NCBI RefSeq assembly: GCF_002563695.1
Contig: NZ_PDJI01000001.1
Coordinates: forward strand, 11,162-75,161
Direction: 5' to 3'
Length of the DNA: 64,000 bases
From: Georgenia soli
GTDB taxonomy: Bacteria; Actinomycetota; Actinomycetes; Actinomycetales; Actinomycetaceae
Under the pieces are notes generated by a model that saw only the letters and a list, made by a program, of their open reading frames with translations, was not told where the DNA came from and made no database searches. Below, piece after piece: positions 50,735-59,986 of the stretch. The position numbers and the translations under genes are program-made. The first letter of the stretch is position 1, and the number at the start of each line of letters is the position of its first letter.

Positions 50735-52657
50735 TTAGGCCACGCCGGCCAACGCGGTTCGGGTTATCGCCTGCTCCGTGGTGGACGTGCCGGCGAGGAG
50801 CTGGCGGCGGGCGGCAGCGTAGTCGGCGCGTCCGTCGGGTCTGCGGGGATGGGCGCCGTAGACGTTGGTGCCGTCAGCAGGTAACAGGGCGAGCTGGCCG
50901 GGTCCTGGGCGCCGGCCGGGGGAGGTGCGCCGTGGTGCGCGCATCCACTCCTGTTCCGCCTGCCACCACGCCCATAGCTCGCGCTCGATGCAGTAGCGGG
51001 CCGCTCGCTCGCGGAGCCGGCCGCGGGTGCCGAGGTGCCGGGCGGCGGTGTCGCGTCGGTCGCGGTCGCTGCGGATCCAGCCGTCAGCAGTTCGAGTGAT
51101 CAGCCCAAAGGTGGCGAGTCGCTCGAGGGTGTTGCTGGTACGTGAATGCGTCGTTCCGGTTACTTCGGCGAGTTGGCCGAGGGTGAGAGGTTCGTCTGTG
51201 GTGCGGGCGTACAGGTTGCCTGCGTGGTGGCCCAGACCCCCGGCTGTGGTGAAGGCGTCGTGTGCGCTGGCCTGGGTGCGTGCGGCGAGCTCGGCGATCA
51301 GCGTGGAGCGGTGGGCGGCCCCGGCCCCTTCGGGGCGCGGGTCCGCTTGTGACCGACTTCTAGCTGCGTCCCTGTGGATTTGGTTCCTGGGGTCGATCGT
51401 CCAGTGCGCGGCGTGGGGTCCGTCCGCCGGGCGGGTCTGGCTGATCCAGCCCTCCTCAGCCAGGCGCAGCAGCGCGGTGCGGGCGGTCTCACGGCCGATG
51501 CCGGCCAGGAGGGCGAGGCGGCGGATGTCGGCCTCGACCTCGGCGGTGAGGGCCTGGACGGCGAGCAGGCAGAGCACGTCGAGGACGCGCCGGTCGGTGG
51601 GGCCGCTGCGGGTAGCCCACCGGCCCGGGGAGGTGTCCGCGCGCGCCTGGACCTCGCGCACGTGGGCGGCGACGGCGCCGGCCCGGGCGTCGAAGGTCGG
51701 GTCGTCCCCGGTGGTGCGGGCGGTGGCGGCGACGTAGCGCACGGCCTTGTGCCACTGCCGGCGCAGCACCGCAGCGCCGCTGTCCGGCCCGCCGGTAGGG
51801 CGCGGGGTCCGGTCGGAGCGGTCGCGGCGGGTGCGCACGTGCTCCAGGCCGGGTGCGGAGCTCGCGAGGGCGGCGATGTCCTCGTGGTGCCAGCGGGCGG
51901 CGGCCGCGCCGATCAGGACCCGCCAGAGCACCGCGGAGGCGTCGCCGGCGGCGGCGTCCTCGGCCAGGGCGGCCGCGGAGGCGGCGGGCAGGGCCCGCCT
52001 GGGGCCGGGAAGGTAGAGGTGGCCGTGGGCGTCGACGGGGACCGGCTGGTGGAGCTCGATCTCGCCAGCGGGCTCGTGGTGGTCGACCAGGCGGGCGAGG
52101 GTGGCGACGAAGGCGGTCAGCTGCTCGGCCGTGACCGTGGGCTGCATCAGGGTCTCCAGCGACCCGGCCAGGACGGTGGAGGCGCCGCCGTGGCGGTGCG
52201 GGGCACCGGGAGGACGGACGCAGCCGGTGGCCGGGTTCGACAGGGGAGCAAGGTCCAGGGTCGGGCACAGCGTCTTCGCCAGGCGCCCCATGATCGCCAC
52301 CGTCTCGGCGGCGACTCCCTCGCTCAGCGCGAGCCAGATGTGCCGGCCACCGCCCGGACCGGACTCACACACCACGTGAGGCAGGTGGGAGGCCTCGAGC
52401 AGGCCGACGAGCATCTCCGCGTCGCGCGCTGCCGCGGTCGGGTCGGCCTTGGCGTCGAGGTCGAACGCGACCAGACAGAACCGTCCTTGCTGGTTCGCCA
52501 GGTAGACCGCCCAGGGCTGCTCCGGGACCGGTGCGCTGGTCGGCGTGTGCCCGGAGTAGACGTTCAGCGCTTGCCCGTAGGCGTCGACGGCGGCCACACG
52601 CACGCGGCCGCGTGGGCTCATCGCGGCGGTCAGGGACCACGCATCGGCACGCGACAC
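50735..52657 (-). CDS. Primase-type plasmid replication protein
   Basis: A 640-residue protein. An archaeo-eukaryotic-primase-like N-terminus (about 40-210) contains LVAFDLDAKADP, HVVCESGPGGGRHIWLAL and PLSNPATGCVRPPGAPHRHGG, matching AEP-type RepA proteins of actinobacterial plasmids. The C-terminal half holds two winged-helix-like segments (LLAGIGRETARTALLRLAEEGWI and TGTTHSRTSNTLERLATFGLI). It probably primes or initiates replication. A hairpin/palindrome lies 73-92 bp before its start. Confidence 0.8.
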   Translation of the reverse strand: MSRADAWSLTAAMSPRGRVRVAAVDAYGQALNVYSGHTPTSAPVPEQPWAVYLANQQGRFCLVAFDLDAKADPTAAARDAEMLVGLLEASHLPHVVCESGPGGGRHIWLALSEGVAAETVAIMGRLAKTLCPTLDLAPLSNPATGCVRPPGAPHRHGGASTVLAGSLETLMQPTVTAEQLTAFVATLARLVDHHEPAGEIELHQPVPVDAHGHLYLPGPRRALPAASAAALAEDAAAGDASAVLWRVLIGAAAARWHHEDIAALASSAPGLEHVRTRRDRSDRTPRPTGGPDSGAAVLRRQWHKAVRYVAATARTTGDDPTFDARAGAVAAHVREVQARADTSPGRWATRSGPTDRRVLDVLCLLAVQALTAEVEADIRRLALLAGIGRETARTALLRLAEEGWISQTRPADGPHAAHWTIDPRNQIHRDAARSRSQADPRPEGAGAAHRSTLIAELAARTQASAHDAFTTAGGLGHHAGNLYARTTDEPLTLGQLAEVTGTTHSRTSNTLERLATFGLITRTADGWIRSDRDRRDTAARHLGTRGRLRERAARYCIERELWAWWQAEQEWMRAPRRTSPGRRPGPGQLALLPADGTNVYGAHPRRPDGRADYAAARRQLLAGTSTTEQAITRTALAGVA

Positions 52658-52729
52658 GCCGGAGATAGGTAGGCGCGCGTGTGCAGGGCGTCGGGGAGCG
52701 GGTGCAGGTATGGTGGGCTCCGAGCGTTG

Positions 52730-52749
52730 AACACACCTGAGGGTGTGTT
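52730..52749. promoter_or_regulatory. Palindrome upstream of the replication gene
   Basis: AACACACC (52730-52737) and GGTGTGTT (52742-52749) are perfect 8-bp inverted arms with a TGAG loop. Its place in the leader of the replication gene fits an autoregulatory operator or a copy-control hairpin. Confidence 0.5.
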
Positions 52750-52805
52750 AGGTCTGGCCCTTCACCGATCGCCGCCAAGCAAGTGGGTGAAGGACTTGGA
52801 CTGCC

Positions 52806-52829
52806 GGGCCGGCCCTTCGGGGCCGGCCC
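52806..52829 (-). terminator. GC-rich hairpin between replication and small DNA-binding genes
   Basis: GGGCCGGCCC (52806-52815), TTCG tetraloop and GGGCCGGCCC (52820-52829), a very stable stem 17 bp beyond the stop of the small upstream gene. No T tract follows, so it may attenuate rather than stop transcription. Confidence 0.65.
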
Positions 52830-52845
52830 ACTCGCATTTGTGGGC

Positions 52846-53076
52846 TTATGCGCTAGCTGCTAGCGGCAACTCCTTTTGGTTCGGGTGCTTGTTGGGCGCC
52901 GGCGCGAGAGCATCAAGGCCCTCGTGCTGCGCTAGAACGGCAGCGACGTAGTCGCTGACCGCGTCGTAGCCGGCGCGCGCGGCGCTGGCCTCAACTGCCG
53001 CGCGAACCTCGCGGTGCGGTCGGCTGTAGAGCACGACCCGGTCGCCCTTGCTGGGCCGTCCAACGCGTCCACTCAT
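52846..53076 (-). CDS. Small ribbon-helix-helix-like DNA-binding protein
   Basis: A 76-residue basic protein (GRPSKGDRVVLYSRPHREVRAAVEASAARAGYDAVSDYVAAVLAQHEG) of the RHH type used by plasmid repressors and antitoxins. ATG 53076 has GGTGAGG upstream. An in-frame ATG at 53169 overlaps the preceding ATPase stop but lies within the 13-bp repeats. With the ATPase it would form a second partition-like pair. Confidence 0.7.
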   Translation of the reverse strand: MSGRVGRPSKGDRVVLYSRPHREVRAAVEASAARAGYDAVSDYVAAVLAQHEGLDALAPAPNKHPNQKELPLAASA

Positions 53077-53095
53077 GCCCTCACCATGGCAGGGG

Positions 53096-53151
53096 CACTT
53101 GCTGAAACTGAGTACGCGCCCCGGCGTGTCGCGGATAACACTTGCTGAAAC
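53096..53151. promoter_or_regulatory. Two 13-bp direct repeats before the RHH gene
   Basis: CACTTGCTGAAAC occurs at 53096-53108 and again at 53139-53151, 43 bp apart, between the ATPase stop and the RHH start. Exact copies this close suggest operator or centromere sites for the RHH protein. 43 bp is four helical turns, so the sites face the same side. Confidence 0.6.
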
Positions 53152-53165
53152 AGACCCGTTGAGTG

Positions 53166-54596
53166 TCATAGCCCACCTGCCACGGCGGCCGCGGCACGCA
53201 GCCAGGCGCGTTGGGTTCGCTGGTCGAGGGCGTCGTAGTGCAGGGGCCGGCCGGAGAGCTTGGGGTCGTAGGGGATCGCGACGGCCTCGCGGGCGATGCG
53301 GGAGAAGCCTTCGGTGATGGCCTTGGGGCCGGCCTCGTTGGTCGAGGCGTGGGAGACGATCGCGACGGCGTTCTCGGCCAGGTTCGCGGAGTGGGCGTCG
53401 CGGCGGGAGAGTTCGTCGAGCAGGAGGCGTCCGGACTCGGCGTGCTCCTCGCGGGTGGTGGTGGCGACGACGAGCTGGTCGGTGTGGTCGATCATGCGCA
53501 GCCAGGACTCGGCGGACTCGTCGTTGCCGGAGTCGATGACGATCAGCCGGAAGTACTTCGAGGCGACGGTGTGCAGGGCGTCGAAGTCGGCGGCGGTGAT
53601 GCGCTGGTCGGTGGCGAGGACCTCGGGGTGGGAGCGCAGCACGTCGTACTTGTCGCGGGTCTGGTGGTGGACGTAGTGCGCGAGCTCGGCCGCCCGGGCG
53701 TCCGGCGCCAGGAGGGCGTCGGTGCGGGGGAGAAGGTCGAGGACGGTGTTCTCGTGCGGGCCCTGCTCGGTGCGCCAGCCGAGGGTGCCGCGGGTGGGGT
53801 TGTTGTCCCACGCCAGGACGCCGGAGCCGCCGTAGCGCGCCAGCAGCGCGCTCAGGAGGATCGTCGTGGGTGTCTTGTTGGCGCCGCCCTTGCCGTTGAC
53901 GATGGCGATGGTGCGCGGGCCGGGCCAGTGCTGGGAGACGGCGCGCTCGTCGGCGCGTTCGGCCAGCTCGGCGAGGGAAGGCTGGATCTTGATCCCGACG
54001 CGGGCCAGCAGGCCGCGCCAGCCCGCCTCGGGCGGGGCCTCGTCGCGGTTCTCGGTCAGGAAGGACTGGCTGAGCGCCTCGCGCCGAGTCATCGGCGCAG
54101 GGGCAGCGAGCGTCTGCGGCTCGGGAGCGTTCTGGACCCAGGCTGCCGTGCCTGCCGCGGCCGGGTCAGCCCCGGCGGCCGCGGGCGCGGGCTCCAGGGC
54201 GAGCTCGGGCTCGGCCGTGATCACGGCCGCCGGGGCAGATGCAGGGTGGTCGTCCCCGCCCAGGCGTTGCACCTCTCTTCTCGAGGGGGCGGCCGTGTCC
54301 TCTGCCCGTGCCCGGCGCGTGCGCCGGGCTTCCGGCTCTGCCTGTTCGCCGGCCTCGACGTGGCCGTTCGGGTGGACGATGAGCGGCCAGGTGCCGTCGG
54401 GGTCGGTGGCGGTGACCTTGACGGGGCGACCGACCGACTGTGCGGTCTCGGCGACCTTGGCGAGGATCGCCTGGCGGACGGTCGCGACGGAGTCGCCGGT
54501 CACGGGGTGGGAGGTGCCGTTGATGGTGACCTCGCCGCCGTCGGGTCGGGCGACGGCGCTCACGTGCGGCCAGTCCGGTATGGGTGTGGTGGTCAA
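53166..54596 (-). CDS. ParA/MinD-like ATPase of the conjugation operon
   Basis: A 476-residue protein. The N-terminal 90 residues carry PHVSAVARPDGGEVTINGTSHPV, then a Pro/Ala-rich linker; the ATPase domain begins at about 210 with an altered Walker A NGKGGANKTPTTILL and IVIDSGNDESAESWL as Walker B region. The Asn and Pro in the P-loop depart from the usual GKGGVGKT. Such fused ATPases occur in actinobacterial transfer clusters. Possibly positions the transfer apparatus or DNA. Confidence 0.78.
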   Translation of the reverse strand: MTTTPIPDWPHVSAVARPDGGEVTINGTSHPVTGDSVATVRQAILAKVAETAQSVGRPVKVTATDPDGTWPLIVHPNGHVEAGEQAEPEARRTRRARAEDTAAPSRREVQRLGGDDHPASAPAAVITAEPELALEPAPAAAGADPAAAGTAAWVQNAPEPQTLAAPAPMTRREALSQSFLTENRDEAPPEAGWRGLLARVGIKIQPSLAELAERADERAVSQHWPGPRTIAIVNGKGGANKTPTTILLSALLARYGGSGVLAWDNNPTRGTLGWRTEQGPHENTVLDLLPRTDALLAPDARAAELAHYVHHQTRDKYDVLRSHPEVLATDQRITAADFDALHTVASKYFRLIVIDSGNDESAESWLRMIDHTDQLVVATTTREEHAESGRLLLDELSRRDAHSANLAENAVAIVSHASTNEAGPKAITEGFSRIAREAVAIPYDPKLSGRPLHYDALDQRTQRAWLRAAAAVAGGL

Positions 54597-54607
54597 GGTT
54601 CCCCCTC

Positions 54608-55699
54608 TTACGGCGTGGTGATGTCGATGCCGCGGGCCGCCATGAAGGCCACGGGATCGGTCGGTTCACCGGTGATGCGGATCTCGAAGTGCAGGTGCGG
54701 GCCGGTGGAGTTGCCGGACGAGCCGACGTCGGCGATGTGCTGGCCGGCGGCGACCCGGTCACCGACGCGCACGTGGATGCCGCTGGCCCAGGAGTGGACG
54801 TAGCGGGACTGGATGCCGCCGCCGTGGTCGACGGCGACCATGTAGCCGGTGTTGCCGCCGCTGGAGGGGCCGGCGATGGTCACGATGCCGTCGGCGACGG
54901 CGTAGATCGGGTGTCCGTCCCGCGCCGCCAGGTCGGTGCCGGAGTGCAGCTGGTGGACGGCGGTGACGGGGTTGGTCCGCATGCCGTACTCCGAGCTGTG
55001 GTCGAGGAAGCCGACCAGGGGAGCGGTCCAGCCGTCCATGCTCATGGCGGCGGGAGAGACGGCCCCGGTCAGGCATGTCATGTTGGCCGGCCGGGCGACG
55101 GCGGCCGCGCCGCCGTCGGGCGGGGCCGCCGTGGGCTCGCCCTGGGCGCCGGCGTCGGCGAGGGCCTGGACGATCGCGAGGGCGCCGTCCCAGTACCGCT
55201 CGTAGTGGTAGGGGTCGGCGTTGCGCTGGACGCGGTGGGCGACGATGGTCGGCGGCAGCGCCTCGCGGTCCTCGAGGCGGGCCAGGGACTGGAAGAACCT
55301 CGTCGCCGAGGCGGTGGGGTCCATCCGGTCGGCGTAGGTGCCCCAGGCGCCGTTGTCGCGCTGCTGGAACAGGCCCCGGGAGTCGGGGCCGACGGCGTCG
55401 CCGTGGTCGAGCACCCGCAGGCCGGACTCGCCCATCGCGGTCATGACGCCGATGGTCTGGTCCCGCACCGACAGGCCGAGCGCGGCACCGGCGTTGACGA
55501 TCGCGGCCGCGTTGCTCAGCTGATCGCCGCTGTAGCCGGCCACGGACGCACCGGCGAAGTCGGCGCCCACGACGGTGATGCCCGAGCCGGGCGTGCAGGC
55601 CGTCGCCTCGTCGGCGGGGGCCAGGAGCAGCAGGAAGCCCACGACACCGGCGACGGTGATCGCGGCGCTTCCGCCGACGAGCGTGGAGAGCTGCTTCAT
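54608..55699 (-). CDS. Transglycosylase-M23 peptidoglycan hydrolase (VirB1-like)
   Basis: A 363-residue exported enzyme. A signal/anchor helix (LVGGSAAITVAGVVGFLLLLA) is followed by a lytic-transglycosylase-like domain (VMTAMGESGLRVLD with candidate catalytic Glu, then SRGLFQQRDNGAWG) and a C-terminal M23 endopeptidase (HSGTDLAA and HLHFEI zinc-site motifs). It would open the cell wall for the transfer channel. ATG 55699 overlaps the stop of the lipoprotein gene by four bases. Confidence 0.88.
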   Translation of the reverse strand: MKQLSTLVGGSAAITVAGVVGFLLLLAPADEATACTPGSGITVVGADFAGASVAGYSGDQLSNAAAIVNAGAALGLSVRDQTIGVMTAMGESGLRVLDHGDAVGPDSRGLFQQRDNGAWGTYADRMDPTASATRFFQSLARLEDREALPPTIVAHRVQRNADPYHYERYWDGALAIVQALADAGAQGEPTAAPPDGGAAAVARPANMTCLTGAVSPAAMSMDGWTAPLVGFLDHSSEYGMRTNPVTAVHQLHSGTDLAARDGHPIYAVADGIVTIAGPSSGGNTGYMVAVDHGGGIQSRYVHSWASGIHVRVGDRVAAGQHIADVGSSGNSTGPHLHFEIRITGEPTDPVAFMAARGIDITTP

Positions 55700-56271
55700 G
55701 CCGGCTCTCCGGACGGTTGCTCGAGGGACTCGGGCGGGGTGATGCGCTCGACCTTCCACGGGCCGGGGCCGTCGGTGCGCGAGAGCAGCACGCCGTAGGT
55801 CCCGGCGTCGGTGGGCACGGTCAGTTCGGCGAGGTAGACGCTGGGCTCGGCGGTGATGCTGGCGGGTCCGGTGACGGCCCTGGCGGGGATGGAGGTGGGG
55901 TCGACCCACTGGTAGTCGTAGGCGGCCTGGGCGCTGAGGTGCTTGCTGAACTCGGCCCACCACTGGTCCGGCGGCGTGTCCGGCCGCGCGTAGGCGGTCA
56001 TCGCGTCCCGGGCGAGCCTCTGCGCTTCCTCGCGCGAGGTGTCGTCCCAGACCGGCGCCGGCGCGCTGGTGTCCTCACCGAGGTCGGACTCCATCGGGGT
56101 CCCGTCGTCGGAGACCGGCGGGGGAGCGGGCATGACAGGCGTGGCCGTCGTGGTGGGGACGCTGGTTGTCTCCGGTGACGTGGGTGTCGGCGGGCCGCTG
56201 CAGCCGGCGAGGGAAGCGGTGAGCACCGCGCCGAGCGCGAGCACACTGAGTCCCCGTACCGCCATTGCCAT
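55696..56271 (-). CDS. Conjugation-associated lipoprotein
   Basis: A 191-residue protein with signal peptide and lipobox LAGC near residue 24, a Pro/Thr-rich linker to about 70, then a folded part (REEAQRLARDAMTAYARPDTPPDQWWAEF...). The layout resembles the VirB8-like lipoproteins of Gram-positive transfer systems. Translationally coupled to the peptidoglycan hydrolase downstream. Confidence 0.78.
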   Translation of the reverse strand: MAMAVRGLSVLALGAVLTASLAGCSGPPTPTSPETTSVPTTTATPVMPAPPPVSDDGTPMESDLGEDTSAPAPVWDDTSREEAQRLARDAMTAYARPDTPPDQWWAEFSKHLSAQAAYDYQWVDPTSIPARAVTGPASITAEPSVYLAELTVPTDAGTYGVLLSRTDGPGPWKVERITPPESLEQPSGEPA

Positions 56272-56301
56272 CCCCCCGGTGTGGCTGCTGCTGACGCTGC
56301 G

Positions 56302-56538
56302 TCAGTCGTCTTGCTGCATCGGCTGGTTGCGACGTGAGGCCAGGTAGTCCTTGACCTCGTCCCGGACGATCACCCACGAGTGACCAATCTTGTAGGCCGG
56401 GATGTGCCCGTTCTGCAGCCAGCCGTAGGCGGTCTGCTTGGTCACGCCCAGCAAGTCGGCGAGCTGCTCGACCGACAGCTTCTCGGGCAGTCCCTCGAAG
56501 AGGTCATCAAGCCTGCTCACCTCTTGCCACCGATACAC
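56302..56538 (-). CDS. Excisionase-type helix-turn-helix protein
   Basis: A 78-residue DNA-binding protein with KLSVEQLADLLGVTKQTAYGWLQNGHIPAYKIGHSWVIVRDEV, the Xis/MerR-like winged motif. It leads the minus-strand operon and is divergent from the conjugation genes, so it may regulate both. It could also be an excision factor, but the nearest integrase in the window is over 45 kb away. Confidence 0.82.
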   Translation of the reverse strand: MYRWQEVSRLDDLFEGLPEKLSVEQLADLLGVTKQTAYGWLQNGHIPAYKIGHSWVIVRDEVKDYLASRRNQPMQQDD

Positions 56539-56677
56539 GGAAGCAAGGTAGCGTAAAAAACATTAAAACGCAGTACGGTAGACATAGGTCGGCAGTCCTC
56601 GCAGGTCGCATTACGGTCTCATGACACACGATTTGGGTGGCATGAGCCACGATGATCCCAAATCCGGGGGGAGGATC

Positions 56678-57286
56678 ATGACCAGCAATCCGTGGTTGCC
56701 GCACTCAGACGTGGCTCCCGCACCGACCGCAAGGCAGGTCCGCGCGCCATCGCCGTCAGGTGCGACCGCTCCACAGCCAGGCATCCCGGTCCCTGATCAG
56801 GTCGACCAGCTCCCCAGCCTCGAGCACGCCGCGGCCGCCCCGCTGTGGTGGCTCGGCGCCCACGGCGGGGCGGGGGAGTGGACCATGGCGCAGCTGGTCC
56901 CGCAGTGGCGTGCGGCCGACCATGCCTGGCCGCTGGTGGTGAACGGCCAGACCCCGGCCCGCACCGTTCTCGTGGCCCGTTCCAGCGCACGCGGGCTGCG
57001 CGCGGCGCAGATGGCCGCGGCACAATGGGCCTCCGGCATCGTCCCGCACGTGACCGTTCTGGGCCTGGTCGTCATCGCCGACGCCCCTGGCCGCCTGCCG
57101 CGACCGCTCCGTGACCTGATCAAGGTCGTCGGCGGCGGCGTGCCGCGCGTGTGGCAACTGCCGTGGGTGGAGTCCTGGCGCCTGGGCGAACCCGTCTCGC
57201 TGAAGACAGCCCCGCGCGAGGTGCGAAAGCTCGTCGAGGATCTCCGCGCGCTCCTTCAAGCCGGTGCTGAGGGCACCACCAACTGA
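56678..57286 (+). CDS. DUF6668-like protein, first gene of the transfer operon
   Basis: A 202-residue soluble protein with a Pro/Ala-rich N-terminus and a core PLWWLGAHGGAGEWTMAQLVPQW, then HVTVLGLVVIADAPGRLPRPLRDLIKVV. This is the DUF6668 pattern common in actinobacterial conjugative elements. ATG 56678 follows GGGGGGAGG; the frame opens to 56621. It is divergent from the HTH gene. Confidence 0.78.
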   Translation: MTSNPWLPHSDVAPAPTARQVRAPSPSGATAPQPGIPVPDQVDQLPSLEHAAAAPLWWLGAHGGAGEWTMAQLVPQWRAADHAWPLVVNGQTPARTVLVARSSARGLRAAQMAAAQWASGIVPHVTVLGLVVIADAPGRLPRPLRDLIKVVGGGVPRVWQLPWVESWRLGEPVSLKTAPREVRKLVEDLRALLQAGAEGTTN

Positions 57287-57298
57287 GAGGAACACCTG

Positions 57299-57583
57299 AT
57301 GGGAACCATGACCCTGCTGCTTACGGAGGCCGCGGTCGCGCTGCCCAATCCCGCCCCGATTCAGCCCCCGGGGACGGAGGGGTTCACCTCGATCATGGGC
57401 TGGGTCAAGTGGCTCGCCCTCGCCGTCTGCATCGTCGGGCTGATGGTCGCCGGCGCTCTCATGGCGATCCAGTCCCGCCGCGGCGAGGGCGGAGAGCACG
57501 CCGGAAAGATCGGCATGGCCCTCGGGGGCGTGATCGTGATCAGCGCAGCTGGCTCCCTCGTCGGCTTCCTGATGACCGCCTGA
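57299..57583 (+). CDS. Two-helix VirB2/TrbC-like pilin candidate
   Basis: A 94-residue protein. After a leader it has helices at about 32-54 and 69-92 with a short charged loop (AIQSRRGEGGEHAG) between, the size and layout of VirB2-type pilins or small transfer-channel subunits. It lies 12 bp after the DUF6668-like gene and just before the VirB8-like gene. Confidence 0.75.
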   Translation: MGTMTLLLTEAAVALPNPAPIQPPGTEGFTSIMGWVKWLALAVCIVGLMVAGALMAIQSRRGEGGEHAGKIGMALGGVIVISAAGSLVGFLMTA

Positions 57584-57610
57584 CCCGACAGCACCCAGGG
57601 GGATTCCTTC

Positions 57611-58357
57611 ATGGCGAGCGATGACAGCGAGCAGAACCCGTACACCCGACCCGGCTTCGTCGCCGCGGCGATCGTCGTAGCACTCGTGGTGATCCTGGCG
57701 GCCGTCCTCGGCTACCGGGCCGTGGCAGAACCCGACGACCCAGATCCGACCACCGCACCGACCAGCCCCGTCCCCACGGCCACCGCCGCTCCCACCGAAT
57801 CGCCATCGGCACAGGGCGGCGAAAGCGTCTGCGGCCTCGAGCCCGTCGAGCTTGACGGCACGCTCACCGCCGCACCGGAGGCCGAATGGGACATCGTCGG
57901 CAGAATCGCAGCTCCAGTGTCAGAGCAGCATGGTCCCGGGGTCATTGAGGAGAACGGCTTTCGCTATTGCTTCTCTCAGACGCCCACAGGAGCTCTACTC
58001 GCGGCAGCCAACATCGCCGTAATGGGGGCAGATCCAACTTTGTCCGAGGAGATGGCTGAGCAGTTCGTCGCTCCAGGGCCAGGCAGAGAAGCCGCGGTTT
58101 CACAAGCGCCCGCCACAGGCGCCGATGGGCAAGTATCGACACAGATCGCCGGCTTCCGTATGGCGGCTTACGAAGGAAACAGCGCACTCGTCGACGTCGC
58201 GTTTCGCGGCTCCAACGGCGCGCTCATCTCATTCCCACTCCAACTCGTGTGGCTCGATGGCGACTGGAAGTTCAAGGTCGGTGATGACGGTCAGCCTGCT
58301 AGCCCCATTGGTCAGATTCCGGACCTAGCCGGCTACGTCCTTTGGTCGGGAGTCTGA
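57611..58357 (+). CDS. Membrane-anchored transfer protein (VirB8-like candidate)
   Basis: A 248-residue protein with one N-terminal helix (FVAAAIVVALVVILAAVLGY), a Pro/Thr-rich linker and a beta-rich extracellular part (residues 95-248). This single-helix plan matches VirB8-like or TcpC-like components. No conserved motif decides it. The gene lies between the pilin-like and VirB6-like genes. Confidence 0.65.
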   Translation: MASDDSEQNPYTRPGFVAAAIVVALVVILAAVLGYRAVAEPDDPDPTTAPTSPVPTATAAPTESPSAQGGESVCGLEPVELDGTLTAAPEAEWDIVGRIAAPVSEQHGPGVIEENGFRYCFSQTPTGALLAAANIAVMGADPTLSEEMAEQFVAPGPGREAAVSQAPATGADGQVSTQIAGFRMAAYEGNSALVDVAFRGSNGALISFPLQLVWLDGDWKFKVGDDGQPASPIGQIPDLAGYVLWSGV

Positions 58358-58360
58358 GCA

Positions 58361-59986
58361 ATGGCGACCGAGAAGAACTGCGGTTTCGACGTCTTGTGCC
58401 ACACGGGCAGGGCCGCCAGTTCAGTCGTCAGTGACGCGACGGACAACCTTGCCGACCAGGTGATGGAGGCGTTTGCGTCGGTCATCGCGTCGCTGGGCAC
58501 GTTGTGGGTGAACGTCGGGACGCCGAATCTGACGAACACCGGTGGGACGGCCTCTGTGGATGGTGCGTCTGCCCCTGGGATCAGTGAGCTGATGACGGTG
58601 CTGGGGTACGTCACCTGGGTCTCGTTGGCGGTGGCGATCGTGGCTCTGATGATTCTCGGTGCGCTCATTGCGACCCGGATCAGGATGGGCGAGGGGCTCG
58701 CGAGCCTGGGTAAGGTCGGCCTGATCCTTGGCGGTGTTGCTCTTGTTGGTGGTGCGGGCTCGATCGTGTCGGCGCTGCTGCCGAACGGCCCGGTCGGTGT
58801 CTCCGGCACGGTGGAGTTCCTTCAGTCTTCGCTCTGGCCGTACATGCTCATCGCGGCAGCCCTGTCCGTCGTCGTGGGTGGGGCTCGGATGTTCTGGGAG
58901 AGCAGGGCCGAGCCGGGCAGGGATCTGCTGCGCAGCCTTCTCACCCTTGCGGTGGTGGGTGGTGCCGGCGTCACGGTGGTCGCGCTGCTCGTGACCGCGG
59001 CGGACCGCTTCTCGGTGTGGGTCATCAACAACTCGCTCGCCTGTGACGTCACCGCGGCGGACGGGGCGTGCTTCAAGGAGAACGTCGGCGAGCTGCTCGG
59101 CCTGACCGCGGCCGCCGGAGGGGCGCCGGGTCAGGGGGTGCCTCTCAGTGCGGTCCTGGTCATCATCTTCGGCCTGATCGCGATCCTGGCGTCGCTGGTT
59201 CAGATCGTCCTGATGGTCGCCCGGAGCGGGATGCTGGTGATCCTGGCCGGCATCCTTCCGCTGGCGGCTTCCTTCACGAACACGGAGATGGGCCGGAGCT
59301 GGTTCAGGAAGTGCATCGGCTGGCTGGTCGCGTTCATCCTCTACAAGCCCGCCGCGGCGGTCGTTTACGCGGCCGCGTTCCAGCTCACCGGGACCGACGT
59401 CTTCGGCGACGACGGCTCCGGCATCCTCGCCGTGGTCACGGGTCTAATGCTGATGGTGCTGGCGCTGGTCGCCATGCCGGCGCTGATGCGGTTCGTGACC
59501 CCGATGGTCAGCTCCCTCGCCGCGGGCGGGGGAGGCGCGGCTGTCGCGGCCGGGACGATGGCGGCGATCCCGACCGGCGCGGCGGCGGTCGGCCGCCTGG
59601 CGACCGGTGCGGGCGGTGGCGGTGCTGCGATGGCTTCGAACGCGGCGCCGCAAAGCTCGAGCCACAACACGAACTCCACGACGTCGAGCACCACGAGCCC
59701 TTCGGGTGCTGGTCAGGGTGGGAGCAAGGGCGGCGCCCCGGCACCGACCGGTGCTCCGGCGGCCGGAGGCGGACAGGCCGCCTCGGCGGGCAGTGGGACC
59801 GCGACCGGTGCCACGGCGGGCGGCTCGGCCGCCGCTGGTGGCGCGGCCGCGACGGGTGCTGGGGCCGCAGCGGGTCCGGCTGGGGCCGCTGTTGCGGCCG
59901 GCCTGCAGGCTGGACAGGCCGCGAGCTCGGCCGCCAGGAAGGCGGCAGACCAGGTGACGGGGGATGGTCCAAGTGGCAGTAATTGA
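58361..59986 (+). CDS. Polytopic transfer channel protein (VirB6/TrbL-like)
   Basis: A 541-residue protein with about seven helices between residues 80 and 400 (for example ISELMTVLGYVTWVSLAVAIVALM and the AVLVIIFGLIAILASLVQI stretch), then a long Gly/Ala/Ser-rich tail of over 130 residues. This layout is that of VirB6-type membrane proteins. It overlaps the next gene start by about 20 bases. Confidence 0.8.
   Translation: MATEKNCGFDVLCHTGRAASSVVSDATDNLADQVMEAFASVIASLGTLWVNVGTPNLTNTGGTASVDGASAPGISELMTVLGYVTWVSLAVAIVALMILGALIATRIRMGEGLASLGKVGLILGGVALVGGAGSIVSALLPNGPVGVSGTVEFLQSSLWPYMLIAAALSVVVGGARMFWESRAEPGRDLLRSLLTLAVVGGAGVTVVALLVTAADRFSVWVINNSLACDVTAADGACFKENVGELLGLTAAAGGAPGQGVPLSAVLVIIFGLIAILASLVQIVLMVARSGMLVILAGILPLAASFTNTEMGRSWFRKCIGWLVAFILYKPAAAVVYAAAFQLTGTDVFGDDGSGILAVVTGLMLMVLALVAMPALMRFVTPMVSSLAAGGGGAAVAAGTMAAIPTGAAAVGRLATGAGGGGAAMASNAAPQSSSHNTNSTTSSTTSPSGAGQGGSKGGAPAPTGAPAAGGGQAASAGSGTATGATAGGSAAAGGAAATGAGAAAGPAGAAVAAGLQAGQAASSAARKAADQVTGDGPSGSN

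Noticed and set aside
51374..52672. Plus-strand frame opposite the replication gene
   Set aside because: No motifs and no ribosome-binding site; the minus frame shows primase signatures.
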